Below are positions 16,044-24,865 of a DNA stretch of 64,000 nucleotides, piece after piece. The notes under the pieces are model-generated. The model saw only the letters and a program-made list of their open reading frames with translations, searched no databases and was not told the origin of the DNA. Position numbers and translations under genes: made by a program. The stretch is taken from assembly GCF_023546765.1 (NCBI RefSeq), contig NZ_CP097484.1:3876001-3940000 (forward strand), written 5' to 3'. Within the stretch, counting starts at the first letter, position 1. Each line of letters starts with the position of its first letter. Source of the DNA: Methylobacterium tardum (GTDB lineage Bacteria; Pseudomonadota; Alphaproteobacteria; Rhizobiales; Beijerinckiaceae).

Positions 16044-16067
16044 ACGCCGGACAAACGGGACATCTGT
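16044..16067 (+). repeat. 24-bp direct repeat, copy 2
   Basis: Identical to 13935-13958; the following bases again contain GTCCGGT and TTGTCCG. The two copies bracket the small membrane genes and the IS. Confidence 0.75.
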
Positions 16068-16110
16068 TCAGAACGTCCGGTTTGTCCGCTGCTCCTCATT
16101 GGTGCAGCGC

Positions 16111-16296
16111 TCAGCCGATCACAAGATAGACCAGCAGGAGTGCCGCGACTGCGCCGGCAACAGCGATGCCGAGCAGAACTGGGCTGGCGAGCTGGTCGCC
16201 GGAGTCCACGTCCTCACCCACGCGGTGCACGGGCCTGTTGGCCGCTCCGCTGCTCGCCGAGCTGGTGTTCACGTCCGGGTAGATCCGCGGGGCCAT
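16111..16296 (-). CDS. Small membrane protein, 61 residues
   Basis: A polar N-terminal half (MAPRIYPDVNTSSASSGAAN) and a C-terminal transmembrane helix (SPVLLGIAVAGAVAALLLVY). AGGAGG five bases before the ATG gives good start support. This is a tail-anchored type of topology; the function is unknown. Confidence 0.6.
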   Translation of the reverse strand: MAPRIYPDVNTSSASSGAANRPVHRVGEDVDSGDQLASPVLLGIAVAGAVAALLLVYLVIG

Positions 16297-16355
16297 GGAG
16301 TCCTCCTGCTAGTAGGAGGTTCAACCCGCGTTAGCCTGGATTGGTGCGGCCGCAG

Positions 16356-16598
16356 TTACCAGACGTGCTCAGCCACGAGCTGCCCGCTCTGATCGAACGT
16401 GCCCTGCCACCCGCCGTCGTACAGATGAACGGTGATGCGTGAACTACCCACGTCCGCCAAACTTCCAGGGACGATCAGAACCCTGGCATTCCCCTCGATG
16501 ACGCAGCGCTCCAGGGCTGTCGTGCTCACACCGAGCCGGTGCGCCACATCTTCTGGATCAACAATCCAGCTTCTGGGGAGATCGGGATCAAGCCTCAT
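16356..16598 (-). CDS. Hypothetical protein, 80 residues
   Basis: The ATG at 16598 is preceded by GGAGG at nine bases; a start at 16622 is also open. The sequence includes SWIVDPEDVAHRLGVSTTAL, a helix-turn-helix-like stretch, then ITVHLYDGGWQGTFDQSGQL, a beta-rich end. It may be a small DNA-binding or accessory phage protein. No family is recognised. Confidence 0.45.
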   Translation of the reverse strand: MRLDPDLPRSWIVDPEDVAHRLGVSTTALERCVIEGNARVLIVPGSLADVGSSRITVHLYDGGWQGTFDQSGQLVAEHVW

Positions 16599-16702
16599 CG
16601 GAAAAGGCCTCCGTCGGAACACTGAACGCGATCTAACGCTAGGGACCGTCGCCCTCTTCCTCCAAATTGAGGAGAGCTACCGTTCGACCGATGCGTCAGA
16701 CG

Positions 16703-17008
16703 TCAGACTTGCCGGGCCGGCATCCAGCGCGACATGAACCGCGGTGGCCGGACGACATTGGCGCCGTCCTGTGTCGATTGCTCATCTTCGGGCAGCAGTG
16801 ACGCAATCAGCTCCAGCAAGTCGTCCCTTTCCGGGCCTCGGAACAGGACGAGGAACGAGCCGAGGTCTATCTGAACCTCAGGATCAGTCTCGCAGGAGCG
16901 GTGCAGCACATAAGGCTGTCCAGTCGTCAGATCGCGGGTCAACGCATACCGGTCACCGCGCGGGCCGACGTGAAACTCTCTCGCCACACGTGGCGCCTGC
17001 CCAATCAT
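16703..17008 (-). CDS. Hypothetical protein, 101 residues
   Basis: The start at 17008 (MIGQAPRVAREFHVGPRGDR) has GAGGG just upstream. The protein continues YALTRDLTTGQPYVLHRSCE and then ELIASLLPEDEQ. It is a compact soluble protein without recognised motifs, on the same strand as the previous two small genes. Similar small ORFs are frequent in methylobacterial prophages (impression, not searched). Confidence 0.5.
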   Translation of the reverse strand: MIGQAPRVAREFHVGPRGDRYALTRDLTTGQPYVLHRSCETDPEVQIDLGSFLVLFRGPERDDLLELIASLLPEDEQSTQDGANVVRPPRFMSRWMPARQV

Positions 17009-17213
17009 GGCTCCCTCTTCGCAAAACTGGACAACCAAGCTGCGACATATTGGCATGAAATCTTGGGATCAAACATAACATACGACAACAATGGATAACT
17101 AGGGACGACGGCAGGTTCTATCTGCGAGTTCGAGGCAAGACATCAGCATCTTGTCGAAGCAGCATAGATGAAGCAGGTATCTGGGTACGCAGTGATTGAG
17201 GCGTAGCCACATC

Positions 17214-17432
17214 ATGACCAATCCTCTCCGACGAGATGCTTTGCTCCGGCTGAAGGTCGAAACCGATCTCGCCCAAGCGGTAGAAGCCACCGCCCGCCAG
17301 CGCGGTCAGACTATGTCCGAGTTCACGCGCCAGAGCCTACGCGCTCATCTTGCCCGTCATGGTGTTCGGCTCAGTCCGGACGACGGCCCGCGCACCCCGC
17401 CGGCCGCGCCCGCCCTCGCTCGTGCGGCTTGA
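17214..17432 (+). CDS. Ribbon-helix-helix (CopG-like) protein, 72 residues
   Basis: MTNPLRRDALLRLKVETDLA begins a typical RHH: strand LRLKV, helix AQAVEATARQRGQ, then TMSEFTRQSLRAHLARHG, and a Pro/Ala tail. It is probably a small phage repressor or antitoxin-like DNA-binding protein. No toxin partner is adjacent. It opens a forward operon with the following coiled-coil gene. Confidence 0.65.
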   Translation: MTNPLRRDALLRLKVETDLAQAVEATARQRGQTMSEFTRQSLRAHLARHGVRLSPDDGPRTPPAAPALARAA

Positions 17433-17443
17433 GGGAGATCGGC

Positions 17444-18234
17444 ATGAACATGATCCCCACCGTCTCCGTCCGTCACAATCGCCACGACGGCAACGTTGCG
17501 CCGCACGTCACACTCGGTCCTAGCTACATTGACCGTCAGCCGGCGCCGCTCGCGCCGCGTACGGTCGCCCAGATCCTCCTGGACCGCGATGCCGCTCTGG
17601 CAGAGCGCGAGGCTCTGGAAGCCAGCCGCGCGGATCTGGTGTTGAACGGTTCGGCGGAAGACCTGCTCGCCCTCGATACCCGGATCGCCTTGGCCAAGAT
17701 CAAGCAGGATCAGGCCGAGACCCAGCACGCTGTTGCGATAAGCGCCGAGGCCGAGGCCAGAGCTGAGGCGGAGGCCGAGCAGGTCCGCCGCAGGGCCCTC
17801 CGCAAAGCTGGCATGAAGGCTTCCGCCGAGGTTGCCAAGCTCGCTGACCAGTACCTCGCGATGGCTACGGCGTTGGCCGACCTTTTGGGCCGGCTCCGCG
17901 AACACGAGCGGGTGATCGCCGAAGCCAACCAGAACCTGCCGGAAGGCGCTGAGCCAGTGCCGCCGGGCGAGCCCCACAACGGCAATCCCGGTACGCCCAG
18001 CTACTACGAGACGCAGTACGATGTCGTGCGCTTGAACCCGGACGGCTCCCGGGCTGGTGTCACGAGCACTCCCGGCAAGCTGGTCGAGAAGCGGATCCCC
18101 AAAGAGGTCTGCATCCCTGCCACGCCGAGCATTCCGCACACCCCCTCAGCGGCCGCCCTTACTTGCCCGGCCTTGGTGCCGACGCGTCGCCGATCTGGGG
18201 CGCCCGTCACTACATCAACGGAGAAACCCGATGA
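17444..18234 (+). CDS. Coiled-coil phage protein, 263 residues if one base is added at a C5 run
   Basis: GAGGGAG before the ATG at 17444 sets the start. Residues ~35-150 are a long Ala/Glu-rich helical region (DRDAALAEREALEASRADLV, AEAEARAEAEAEQVRRRALR). The C-terminal part is soluble, with YYETQYDVVRLNPDGSRAG. At 18141-18145 (five Cs) the frame is lost. Adding one C gives PLSGRPYLPGLGADASPIWG and RHYINGETR ending at 18234, where the stop overlaps the next ATG (ATGA). The coupling argues that the frameshift is not biological. The function is unknown. Confidence 0.65.
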
Positions 18235-18503
18235 GCATCGAACGAGGCAATGCCGGCGAGCACACCGCGTTCTGGCGCCGTGTCCTCAACAAGCCTGAGC
18301 CGGTGACCGCTGAGCGCAAGCCGACCCAGGCTGAGCGCTTTGCGGCGTGGTCGGCGCAGAACCGCCAGAACGAAGCCAAGGCCACTCAGACCCGCGCGGT
18401 CGCCGAGCAGACTCGGCGCGAACTCCACACGCCCGGTGCTGCCTACAAGGTCGGTGCCGAGCGCTTTGCAATGGACGGCACCCGCTGGAAGCGCGTGGCC
18501 TGA
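18231..18503 (+). CDS. Hypothetical phage protein, 90 residues
   Basis: This starts at the ATGA overlap with the corrected upstream gene (MSIERGNAGEHTAFWRRVLN). It is a charged helical protein ending FAMDGTRWKRVA. The terminal DG-x-x-W-x-x-V motif recurs in the 43-residue protein at 19680, suggesting a shared small fold. The function is unknown. Confidence 0.6.
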   Translation: MSIERGNAGEHTAFWRRVLNKPEPVTAERKPTQAERFAAWSAQNRQNEAKATQTRAVAEQTRRELHTPGAAYKVGAERFAMDGTRWKRVA

Positions 18504-18754
18504 CACGGAATTGCGTGGGCAGACCCGCAAGGGCCTCCTTCACCCGCGCCATTGAGGGCGATGCAGTCAGCCCAACAGCGACAAGCCAGCCTGTCCTCCA
18601 AGCCATGGGAGAGGATCCAAGGCCAGCGCGACTGCACCCCGTCGACCAAGCGACGGACCATCGGAGATCGCGGCGGAGTAGTGCCTGCTGCGGTCTCCCT
18701 CCACGGCAGTCCGGAGAGCCATCATGGCGAGCACGAAGCCCAAGGCCCTCACCT
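18504..18754. other. Gene-poor region
   Basis: Several open frames cross this stretch on both strands, but none has a ribosome-binding site or protein-like composition. I see nothing I can support here. Confidence 0.4.
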
Positions 18755-18877
18755 CTACGGGCGATGCTCATCACGCAGCGGTGGTCCTTTGCCTGCCTTG
18801 ATGAACCTGCCGACGAACAGACCAATCGGGATCGAGAGCAGCAACCAGTTCCGCAGAAACCGAAGCACCTTCAGCAT
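18755..18877 (-). CDS. Possible small membrane protein, 40 residues
   Basis: MLKVLRFLRNWLLLSIPIGL followed by FVGRFIKAGKGPPLRDEHRP, an amphipathic basic start, one membrane span and a charged tail. AAGGA lies upstream of the ATG at 18877. The upstream extension of the frame (to 19099) looks non-coding. This is a modest call. Confidence 0.4.
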   Translation of the reverse strand: MLKVLRFLRNWLLLSIPIGLFVGRFIKAGKGPPLRDEHRP

Positions 18878-19046
18878 GGACCGTTCCTTCACTGCCGCGG
18901 GATCAACAGAGCACACCGAAGGGAGTGCCATCGCGACCATCGCCCAGGGAGGGTGTCCGGTCAGAGATGCCCCGGGGAGAGTCCCTGGGTCCCTTCCAGG
19001 GGTGGTCAAGCCCGAGGGTCCGCGCGAGCAAAGCTTCTGTCTAGGT

Positions 19047-19100
19047 GCAACCGCTGAAAACCATGCAACGCGCAACATGCAACTCACGCAACATGGCAAC
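19047..19100 (+). repeat. Six GCAAC repeats around the start of the Nu1-like gene
   Basis: GCAAC occurs at 19047, 19065, 19072, 19079, 19088 and 19096, with the last five spaced 7-9 bases apart. The array overlaps the possible start codons of the next gene. It could be an operator or a packaging/terminase recognition site (inference). Confidence 0.5.
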
Positions 19101-19683
19101 GACTGAGACCAGAGCCGCTTTCGGTCGCCGTCATGGTGTGAACCGTTCGACGGTCGGCCGCTGGGAAGCCAAGGGCTGGATCGTGCTGACGGTCGACGGG
19201 CTGGTGAACGTTGAGGCGTCGGAGCGGCTGCTGGGCGGCCGGGCGGAAACCTACCGCGGCGGCAAGGCCAAGGGGCCGAGCGCGCAGAAGGACCGTCCCA
19301 GTTTTACCCCGGATCTGGGGAATAGTTCGGCTCAGGATCCGCTGGCGCTTGCGCAAGCCGGCCTTGCCGAGGTGATCCGCGCGATTGGCCCCTATGCCGC
19401 GCGCATGGCGGTGGAGTTCGGCGCGCCGTTGCAGGTCGCCTACGGGCTCGACCAGGCTGTTGCCGTCGAGGCCGATGGCATCGCAGCTCGGTTCCTGGCC
19501 CGGAACGGTCACCCTGATACGGCCAGCGGCTACGGAGCGCTGGAGAGCCTAGGCCTCGATTTCGCGGAGGCGGACTGGGCCGCGCTCGCCAAAGCCGCTG
19601 GCGCCCGGCTCGACCTCGACGCGCTCGATGCCTGGTTCACCGGCACGGCCTACTGGCGATCGCCAGCTGAGGCTTCGGCATGA
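19093..19683 (+). CDS. Terminase small subunit (Nu1)-like DNA-binding protein
   Basis: The 196-residue protein begins MATTETRAAFGRRHGVNRST, followed by VGRWEAKGWIVLTVDGLVNV. This is a winged helix-turn-helix with an XRE/Nu1-like RSTVGRW recognition helix and a wing, as in DNA-packaging Nu1 proteins. A middle linker (YRGGKAKGPSAQKDR) and a helical C-terminal domain (GLAEVIRAIGPYAARMAVEF) follow. Starts at 19045 and 19063 are also open; none has a clear ribosome-binding site. No large terminase gene follows, which is odd. A prophage DNA-binding regulator is the alternative. Confidence 0.6.
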   Translation: MATTETRAAFGRRHGVNRSTVGRWEAKGWIVLTVDGLVNVEASERLLGGRAETYRGGKAKGPSAQKDRPSFTPDLGNSSAQDPLALAQAGLAEVIRAIGPYAARMAVEFGAPLQVAYGLDQAVAVEADGIAARFLARNGHPDTASGYGALESLGLDFAEADWAALAKAAGARLDLDALDAWFTGTAYWRSPAEASA

Positions 19684-19811
19684 CCGAGCAGCCGGCGCCT
19701 CAGCTCGTACCCACGAACGACCCGCCGCGCATCGGCGAGATCAGAACCCTGCTCGGCGTGTCCCTGCGCTGGGACGGCAGCAAGTGGCAGAAGGTGACCG
19801 CCCATGGCTGA
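19680..19811 (+). CDS. Small tail-region protein, 43 residues
   Basis: The ATG overlaps the previous stop (ATGA) and its TGA at 19809-19811 overlaps the ATG of the tape-measure fragment at 19804. The protein contains IGEIRTLLGVSLRWDGSKWQ and ends KVTAHG. The coupling on both sides makes it a real gene of the tail operon. The function is unknown. Confidence 0.6.
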   Translation: MTEQPAPQLVPTNDPPRIGEIRTLLGVSLRWDGSKWQKVTAHG

Positions 19812-20418
19812 TGAAGCTTTGAGAATGCGGGCGGAAATCGAGGATCGATTTTCCGGCCCCTTGAAGAGTCTGAGGGCTCAGCTGCTCGACACCAGCCGCC
19901 AAGGCGCGGCGCACGGCGAGGCTCTGGCGAAGGGGCTGAACAAGGCCGAGGCCGCCGCCCAGGCGACTGCGAACACCGCCAAGACAGTCTTGAACCCGGC
20001 GCTGGCCGCGATCGGCGTCACGGGCCTCGACACGGGCGTGGCGGTGGCCGGCGTCGTGAACGCGCTGAATAGCTTGGGCAGCAGCTTGTCGAGCCTCGGG
20101 CAGCTCGGACGTGAGACCGGCATGGCGGCCGATCAGCTGCGCGTGTTCCAGTCAGTGGCCGGCAAATTCGGCGTTTCGGGTGACGCTTCCTCGGCCGCCG
20201 CGAAGACCTTCTCTCAGAACATGCGCGACATCCGCCGCGGCGTCGGTGAGACCATGGGGTTCCTCAATGATCCAGGTCTTGACCTCGGGTTTCAGTTCAA
20301 GGCGTCGAGCGGGACGTTGCTGCCTTCGAGGATGAGCGCCGCCGGTAGCCGTCCCTATCCACGTCTCCCCGAAGTGCATGCGGTTCTTCGGGCGAGGGAC
20401 GGCCGCGTCAGTAGATAG
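19804..20418 (+). pseudogene. Truncated tape-measure protein (N-terminal fragment)
   Basis: The first ~155 residues (MADEALRMRAEIEDRFSGPL, SLRAQLLDTSRQGA, VGETMGFLNDPG) are clearly paralogous to the N-terminus of the 884-residue tape-measure protein at 21608. After about residue 157 the homology ends abruptly and the rest is unrelated sequence up to a stop. A complete tape-measure protein is four to five times longer. Recombination or deletion has joined its start to sequence just before the tail-hub gene. Confidence 0.75.
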
Positions 20419-20469
20419 GACCTGCTGGCGCGGCCAACCCCACAACTTTGATGAGTATCGGTCGCTGAC

Positions 20470-21580
20470 ATGCCCAAGCCGCAGGAAGTCGCCTCGATCA
20501 AGGTCAAGGGCAAGACCTACAAGAACTGGCAGACGGTCTCGGTCACCCGGTCAGGCGTCGACCTGTTCCCGAAATTCGCCTTCACCGCGGCGGCCCCGGC
20601 CGAGAGTGCGCCGGACTTCGCATCCATGAAGCTCGGTATCGGTGATCCTTGCGAGGTGATCCTCGGCGGGCGCCGGCCGTCTCCGAGGGCCGCATCACCG
20701 GCCGGCAGCCGGCCTACGATGCCCGAGAGCATGGCCTGCAGATCACCGGCACAACCCGCTCGCAGGTGATAGCCCGCTCGGTCGCCGACCACGAGAAGGG
20801 CGAGTTCAAGAACTATAGCCTCAGCCAGATCGCGAACTCGGTGCTGAAGCCCTACGGCGTCAAGTTCAGCCTGAAGGGCGACACGTCCGGCGCAGATAAA
20901 CCGTTCCCAAAGGTCAACGTCCTGGCCGGCGAAAGCGTGTTCGCCTTCATCGAGCGCCTCTGCCGGTTCCGGAACATCTACCTGTTGCCCGGCCAGGGTG
21001 CGGACATCGTCGGTTACCGGCTGAAGGCCCAGGCTGGCGCTATCGCCGAGCTGGAGGAAGGCCGCAACATCCTCGCGGCCAATGCCGTCTTCGACTACGC
21101 GGACGCCTTCTCCGAGATCCAGTCCGTCGGCCAGCAGCCGGGCAACGATCAGACCTTCGGCGACGCCTCCCGGGACGTGACCGCCACGGTGAAGAACTCG
21201 GCGGTCACCGAGCATGCGCCCTACCACTTGATCGCTGAGATGCCGGGCGATCAGGCCGACATGCGGATGCGGGCCCAGCACGAGAACGGGTTCAATCTCG
21301 CCAACCAGATCAACGTGAACATCAAGGTCCAGGGCTGGTTCAAGGACCAGAACAGCCTCTGGCTAGAGCACATCGGCGATGTCGTGTCGGTCTACTCGCC
21401 GATGTTGTTCACCAAGGACCGCATGCAGTTGGCGATCCAGGCCGTGACTTCTTCTCAGGGCCCGCAGGGCACCACCACCGACATCAACCTCGTCCTGCCG
21501 GAAGCCTTCAACGGCGGCGGCGGGTCCAGTCCGGCGGGGCTCAGGACTCCGGCGGCACCCCGGCAGGGCTCTACACCTGA
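20470..21580 (+). CDS. Phage baseplate/tail hub protein (Mu gpP-like), with two frameshifts
   Basis: This starts MPKPQEVASIKVKGKTYKNW. The frame shifts near the GGG at 20668-20670 and continues as GRITGRQPAYDAREHGLQIT, SLSQIANSVLKPYGVKFSLK and AGESVFAFIERLCRFRNIYL. It shifts again near GGG 21522-21524 and ends VQSGGAQDSGGTPAGLYT at the TGA 21578-21580. Adding one G at each run gives one protein of about 370 residues. It resembles the Mu P/gp44 hub family of contractile tails, including the ITGTTRSQV and AEMPGDQADMRMRA regions. It lies 27 bases before the tape-measure gene. Confidence 0.75.
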
Positions 21581-21607
21581 GCGCCCGCACAGACATAGGA
21601 GGCCGGC

Positions 21608-24262
21608 ATGGCTGATGAGACCTTGCGGATGCAGGCCGAGGTGGTCGACCGGTTCTCCGGCCCGTTGAAGAGCCTGCGCGCGCAGCTGCTTGATGTCTCC
21701 CGGCAGGGGGCCAGCCACGGCGAAACCTTGGCCAAGGGTATGGGCAAGGCCGAGGCGGCGATCCAGTCCACGGCCCGCTCAGCGACGACGGTCCTGAACC
21801 CCGCGCTGGCGACGGTGGGCGTCACCGGCCTGACGGCGGGCGCCGCGGTGGCTGGCGTGGCGATGTCGCTGAGCAAACTGTCCAGCAACCTGTCGAGCCT
21901 CGGCGCCCTGTCGCGCGAGACAGGCGTGGCGGCCGGTACGCTGCAGACCTTGGGCGCTGTCGCCCGCAAATTCGGGCTGGAGCAGGATGCGGTAGCCGCC
22001 GGCACCAAGACGTTCGCCGGGAACATGCGCGAGTTCTCCCGCGGGATCGGCGAGACCTATCAGTGGCTCAACCGGCAGGGCACCGACGCTGCCGGGCGCC
22101 AAGCCTTTCAGGACTTTGCCAAGGACATCCGTGGCACCTCGGATGAAGGCGAGAAGCTCCGGAAGAGCCTCACCTTCATGGAGACGATCAAGAACCCTGT
22201 CGAGCGGGGCATCTTCGCCCAGCACGTGTTCGGCAACGCGGACTTTGGGCGGCTCGCGGATGAACACCTCGGCAAGATCGCTGATGTCTGGAACGCGCAG
22301 AAGGAACGGCTCGGTCCGCTCGACCCGAAGGCGATCCTGCAGGCCGAGAAGTTCGAGCAGGCCATCGCCGACCTGCGGACCTCGATGCAGACGATCGGCA
22401 CCACGATCGCCCGCGAGGTGCTGCCGTTCGCGTCGGAGTTCACCCAGTGGGTGGACGGCTTGGCCAAGGACCAGCGCGGCGACTTCGTGAAGGGCCTCCG
22501 GGGTGGCCTTCAGGACATCAGTCGCGAGCTGAACGCGATCGACTGGAAGGGCGCCGGCAACTCCGCGAAGGAGATGCTGGTCTCAACCACCATGCTGGTC
22601 CGGCCACTCGCCGATAGCGTGAAAGAGATCGCAGCGGCGATCCGCTCGTTCAACGAGGGTAACTACGTCGAGTCGTTCCGGCACCTTGATGGGGGCAGCG
22701 GTCCGCTCGCGCGCCGCCTTGCCCCCATGAAGGGTGACGACGAGATTGCGGCCCAGGAGGACGTGGATCGCCTCCGGAAGCTGCGGGACGTGGCGAAGGA
22801 AGCCTCGGACCACCTGATTGGCCGTACGCAGCAGCGGATGGGCCTGATCGACACCCCGGAGGCCGCGCAGCAGAAGCTCACTGCGGCAGAAGCCGAGCTG
22901 GCTCGCCTGAAGGCTCGCACGCCGGAGCAGCGCGACCGCGACTTCAAGGAGTCGTCGGAGAAGCTGCGCCGCTCGATTGACGGCCTGTCGGAAACGATCA
23001 AGCAGCAGCAGGGCGCCACGGCTCAGAAAAGCTCCGCAGACGGCGACGGGCCATTTGCGGGGGCTCGGGTCCAGACTGCCGCGTTCGGGGGCGGGGGCGG
23101 CTTCGGGCGGCTGCCTGGGCTCGGTCGAGGCGCCAACCTGCCGGGCGGCGGCTCTGGGCCGGGCTATAGCGGAGAACAGGGGCCTGCTGGCCAGGGGCTC
23201 GGCGGTGGGCGCCTCAACGGTCTCGGTGGCGGTGCGCCTCGGCTCCCCAGTGTGGGGGGCGATGAGTCCGGGACCTACACCGGAAACGACGGCCGCCGGG
23301 CGGCGCGCGGGCGCCTGTCCGCAGCAGGGCGTTCTCGCATAGCCTCGTGGTTGGAGTTCCTGCAGCGCCCTGTGTCCGAGGGCGGCGAGGGCATGCCATT
23401 GGGCAAGGCCCAGGCGACAATCGCTATGATGCAAGGCGAGTCGGGCCTGAACCTGGATCCCGGCATCGTGGGCGACAGCGGGCACGCCCATGGCACGGCG
23501 CAGTGGAGCGATGCCAAGGGCAATCCTCGCTTCCCGCTGCTCCAGAGGTACGCCGCGTCTCAGGGCAAGCCGTGGACAGACGTCGGCGTTCAGCAGCAGT
23601 ACCACCGCATGGAGATGCTGGGCCTGCCGGGCGCTGTCAGCCACAACCGCGCCTATCGCGCCATGATGGCCGCTCCTACGGATGAGGACACTTTGCGCGA
23701 GGGGATCGACAAGTTCGAGAACCCTCAGAAGAAGGGCCTTGCGTTTGCAATCCGCAGGCCCTTCCTCGACCGCCTGCGTCGGGATCAGGCCGGGGCGACA
23801 GCAGGGCGGCTGCCCAGCCTTGCCGGTGACAGCGATTTCCTGCCGAACGGCGCCCCTCGGGTGCTGAAGCCAAACAGCATGAAGGATGCGCCCGGTCTCA
23901 CCGCGGAGGACGCCAACCGTCTTCGCGGCGGTCGAGCCGACGGTGAGGCCTGGGCAGCCCGGGAGAAGGCCAGGAAGGCCTTCGAGGCCATGCAGCAGGG
24001 CGAGGGCCGCCTCGACGCCTCAGCCGGCAGGGCTGGCATCGTGGCCACGCCGAAGGTCGAGAACAACGGCTCGGTGGTGGTCAACGTCCACAAGGCTGGC
24101 GCCGACGCTCGGGTCACGACCTCGACCGCCGGCAACCTATTCCGCGACGTGGTTCAGAACCATGGGAGGCAGATGGCGAAGGCGGACGGGGGTGACGAGA
24201 CCACTTCAGACCGCCCGGCTCCGGCCGAGGCGGTTTTTTCCGTGCGCGGCCGGGTTGATTGA
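21608..24262 (+). CDS. Tail tape-measure protein with tail-lysozyme domain
   Basis: The 884-residue protein has AGGAGG nine bases upstream of its ATG. The N-terminal ~450 residues are helical, Ala-rich tape-measure sequence (FSGPLKSLRAQLLDVSRQGA) with a hydrophobic stretch near 65-95. A Gly-rich linker (~490-560) follows. Residues ~575-715 then resemble a phage tail lysozyme: MMQGESGLNLDPGI with the catalytic-type Glu, HAHGTAQWSDAKG, and DTLREGIDKFENP. It sets tail length and probably helps local peptidoglycan degradation during injection. It is complete, unlike its upstream paralogue. Confidence 0.85.
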   Translation: MADETLRMQAEVVDRFSGPLKSLRAQLLDVSRQGASHGETLAKGMGKAEAAIQSTARSATTVLNPALATVGVTGLTAGAAVAGVAMSLSKLSSNLSSLGALSRETGVAAGTLQTLGAVARKFGLEQDAVAAGTKTFAGNMREFSRGIGETYQWLNRQGTDAAGRQAFQDFAKDIRGTSDEGEKLRKSLTFMETIKNPVERGIFAQHVFGNADFGRLADEHLGKIADVWNAQKERLGPLDPKAILQAEKFEQAIADLRTSMQTIGTTIAREVLPFASEFTQWVDGLAKDQRGDFVKGLRGGLQDISRELNAIDWKGAGNSAKEMLVSTTMLVRPLADSVKEIAAAIRSFNEGNYVESFRHLDGGSGPLARRLAPMKGDDEIAAQEDVDRLRKLRDVAKEASDHLIGRTQQRMGLIDTPEAAQQKLTAAEAELARLKARTPEQRDRDFKESSEKLRRSIDGLSETIKQQQGATAQKSSADGDGPFAGARVQTAAFGGGGGFGRLPGLGRGANLPGGGSGPGYSGEQGPAGQGLGGGRLNGLGGGAPRLPSVGGDESGTYTGNDGRRAARGRLSAAGRSRIASWLEFLQRPVSEGGEGMPLGKAQATIAMMQGESGLNLDPGIVGDSGHAHGTAQWSDAKGNPRFPLLQRYAASQGKPWTDVGVQQQYHRMEMLGLPGAVSHNRAYRAMMAAPTDEDTLREGIDKFENPQKKGLAFAIRRPFLDRLRRDQAGATAGRLPSLAGDSDFLPNGAPRVLKPNSMKDAPGLTAEDANRLRGGRADGEAWAAREKARKAFEAMQQGEGRLDASAGRAGIVATPKVENNGSVVVNVHKAGADARVTTSTAGNLFRDVVQNHGRQMAKADGGDETTSDRPAPAEAVFSVRGRVD

Positions 24263-24499
24263 CTAATCTTCCTGCGCGAGACTTCTATTCGCGACAGGCT
24301 AACGGTCGCGCGTCGGCAGGGCAGTGCCGTGTCGGTGGTCAACGGTCCGTTTCGGTGCGGCCCCGCCGACGCACTTGCATTCAGCCCGCCCGGTCCGACG
24401 GCGCGGGCTTTCTTGTGCCGTGCCATTGGGCAGACTCAAGTCGAACCTAGATGCGTGCATCGAGTTTGCAGCATGAGGTCGCCGATCACGGAGGCGTGG

Positions 24500-24751
24500 G
24501 TGCCGCGCTACTTCTTCGACATTCACGACGGGCAGTTTCAGCGTGACGAAGAGGGAGTTGAGTGTGCGGACTTCGAGGCAGCACGCCGGGAGGCCGTGGC
24601 CAGCCTGCCCGAGATGGCACGCTTCGTCCTACCGAACGATAGCGACACGCATGCTTTCACCGTTCTGGTCCGCGATGAGGGCGGTGTCATCGTCTACACA
24701 GCGACCCTGACGTTCGCTGGGCTTGCACTCACTAACGAAGCCACATCTTAG
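24500..24751 (+). CDS. DUF6894-like small protein
   Basis: A GTG at 24500, six bases after GGAGG, gives MPRYFFDIHDGQFQRDEEG and AARREAVASLPEMARFVLPN (83 residues). The PRYFFDIHDG start and the later AR-EA helix are characteristic of the DUF6894 family, very common in methylobacteria and rhizobia. The function is unknown. It is probably cargo rather than a tail gene. Confidence 0.7.
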   Translation: MPRYFFDIHDGQFQRDEEGVECADFEAARREAVASLPEMARFVLPNDSDTHAFTVLVRDEGGVIVYTATLTFAGLALTNEATS

Positions 24752-24865
24752 GCTTAGAGTTGTCGCCTTAGGTAGGCTGACCTACGTTGAGGGCACCGTC
24801 AGCAGATACCTTCCAGGCGCTGATGGCTGGAAGGGAAACGCTTCCGCCTGCCACGGCGAGGTGCC

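Noticed and set aside
18552..19106. 184-residue forward frame before the Nu1-like gene
   Set aside because: Composition looks random and it overlaps a better small reverse gene; no ribosome-binding site.
22583..23644. 353-residue reverse frame antisense to the tape-measure gene
   Set aside because: Composition is that of an antisense shadow; no start signal and no domain.
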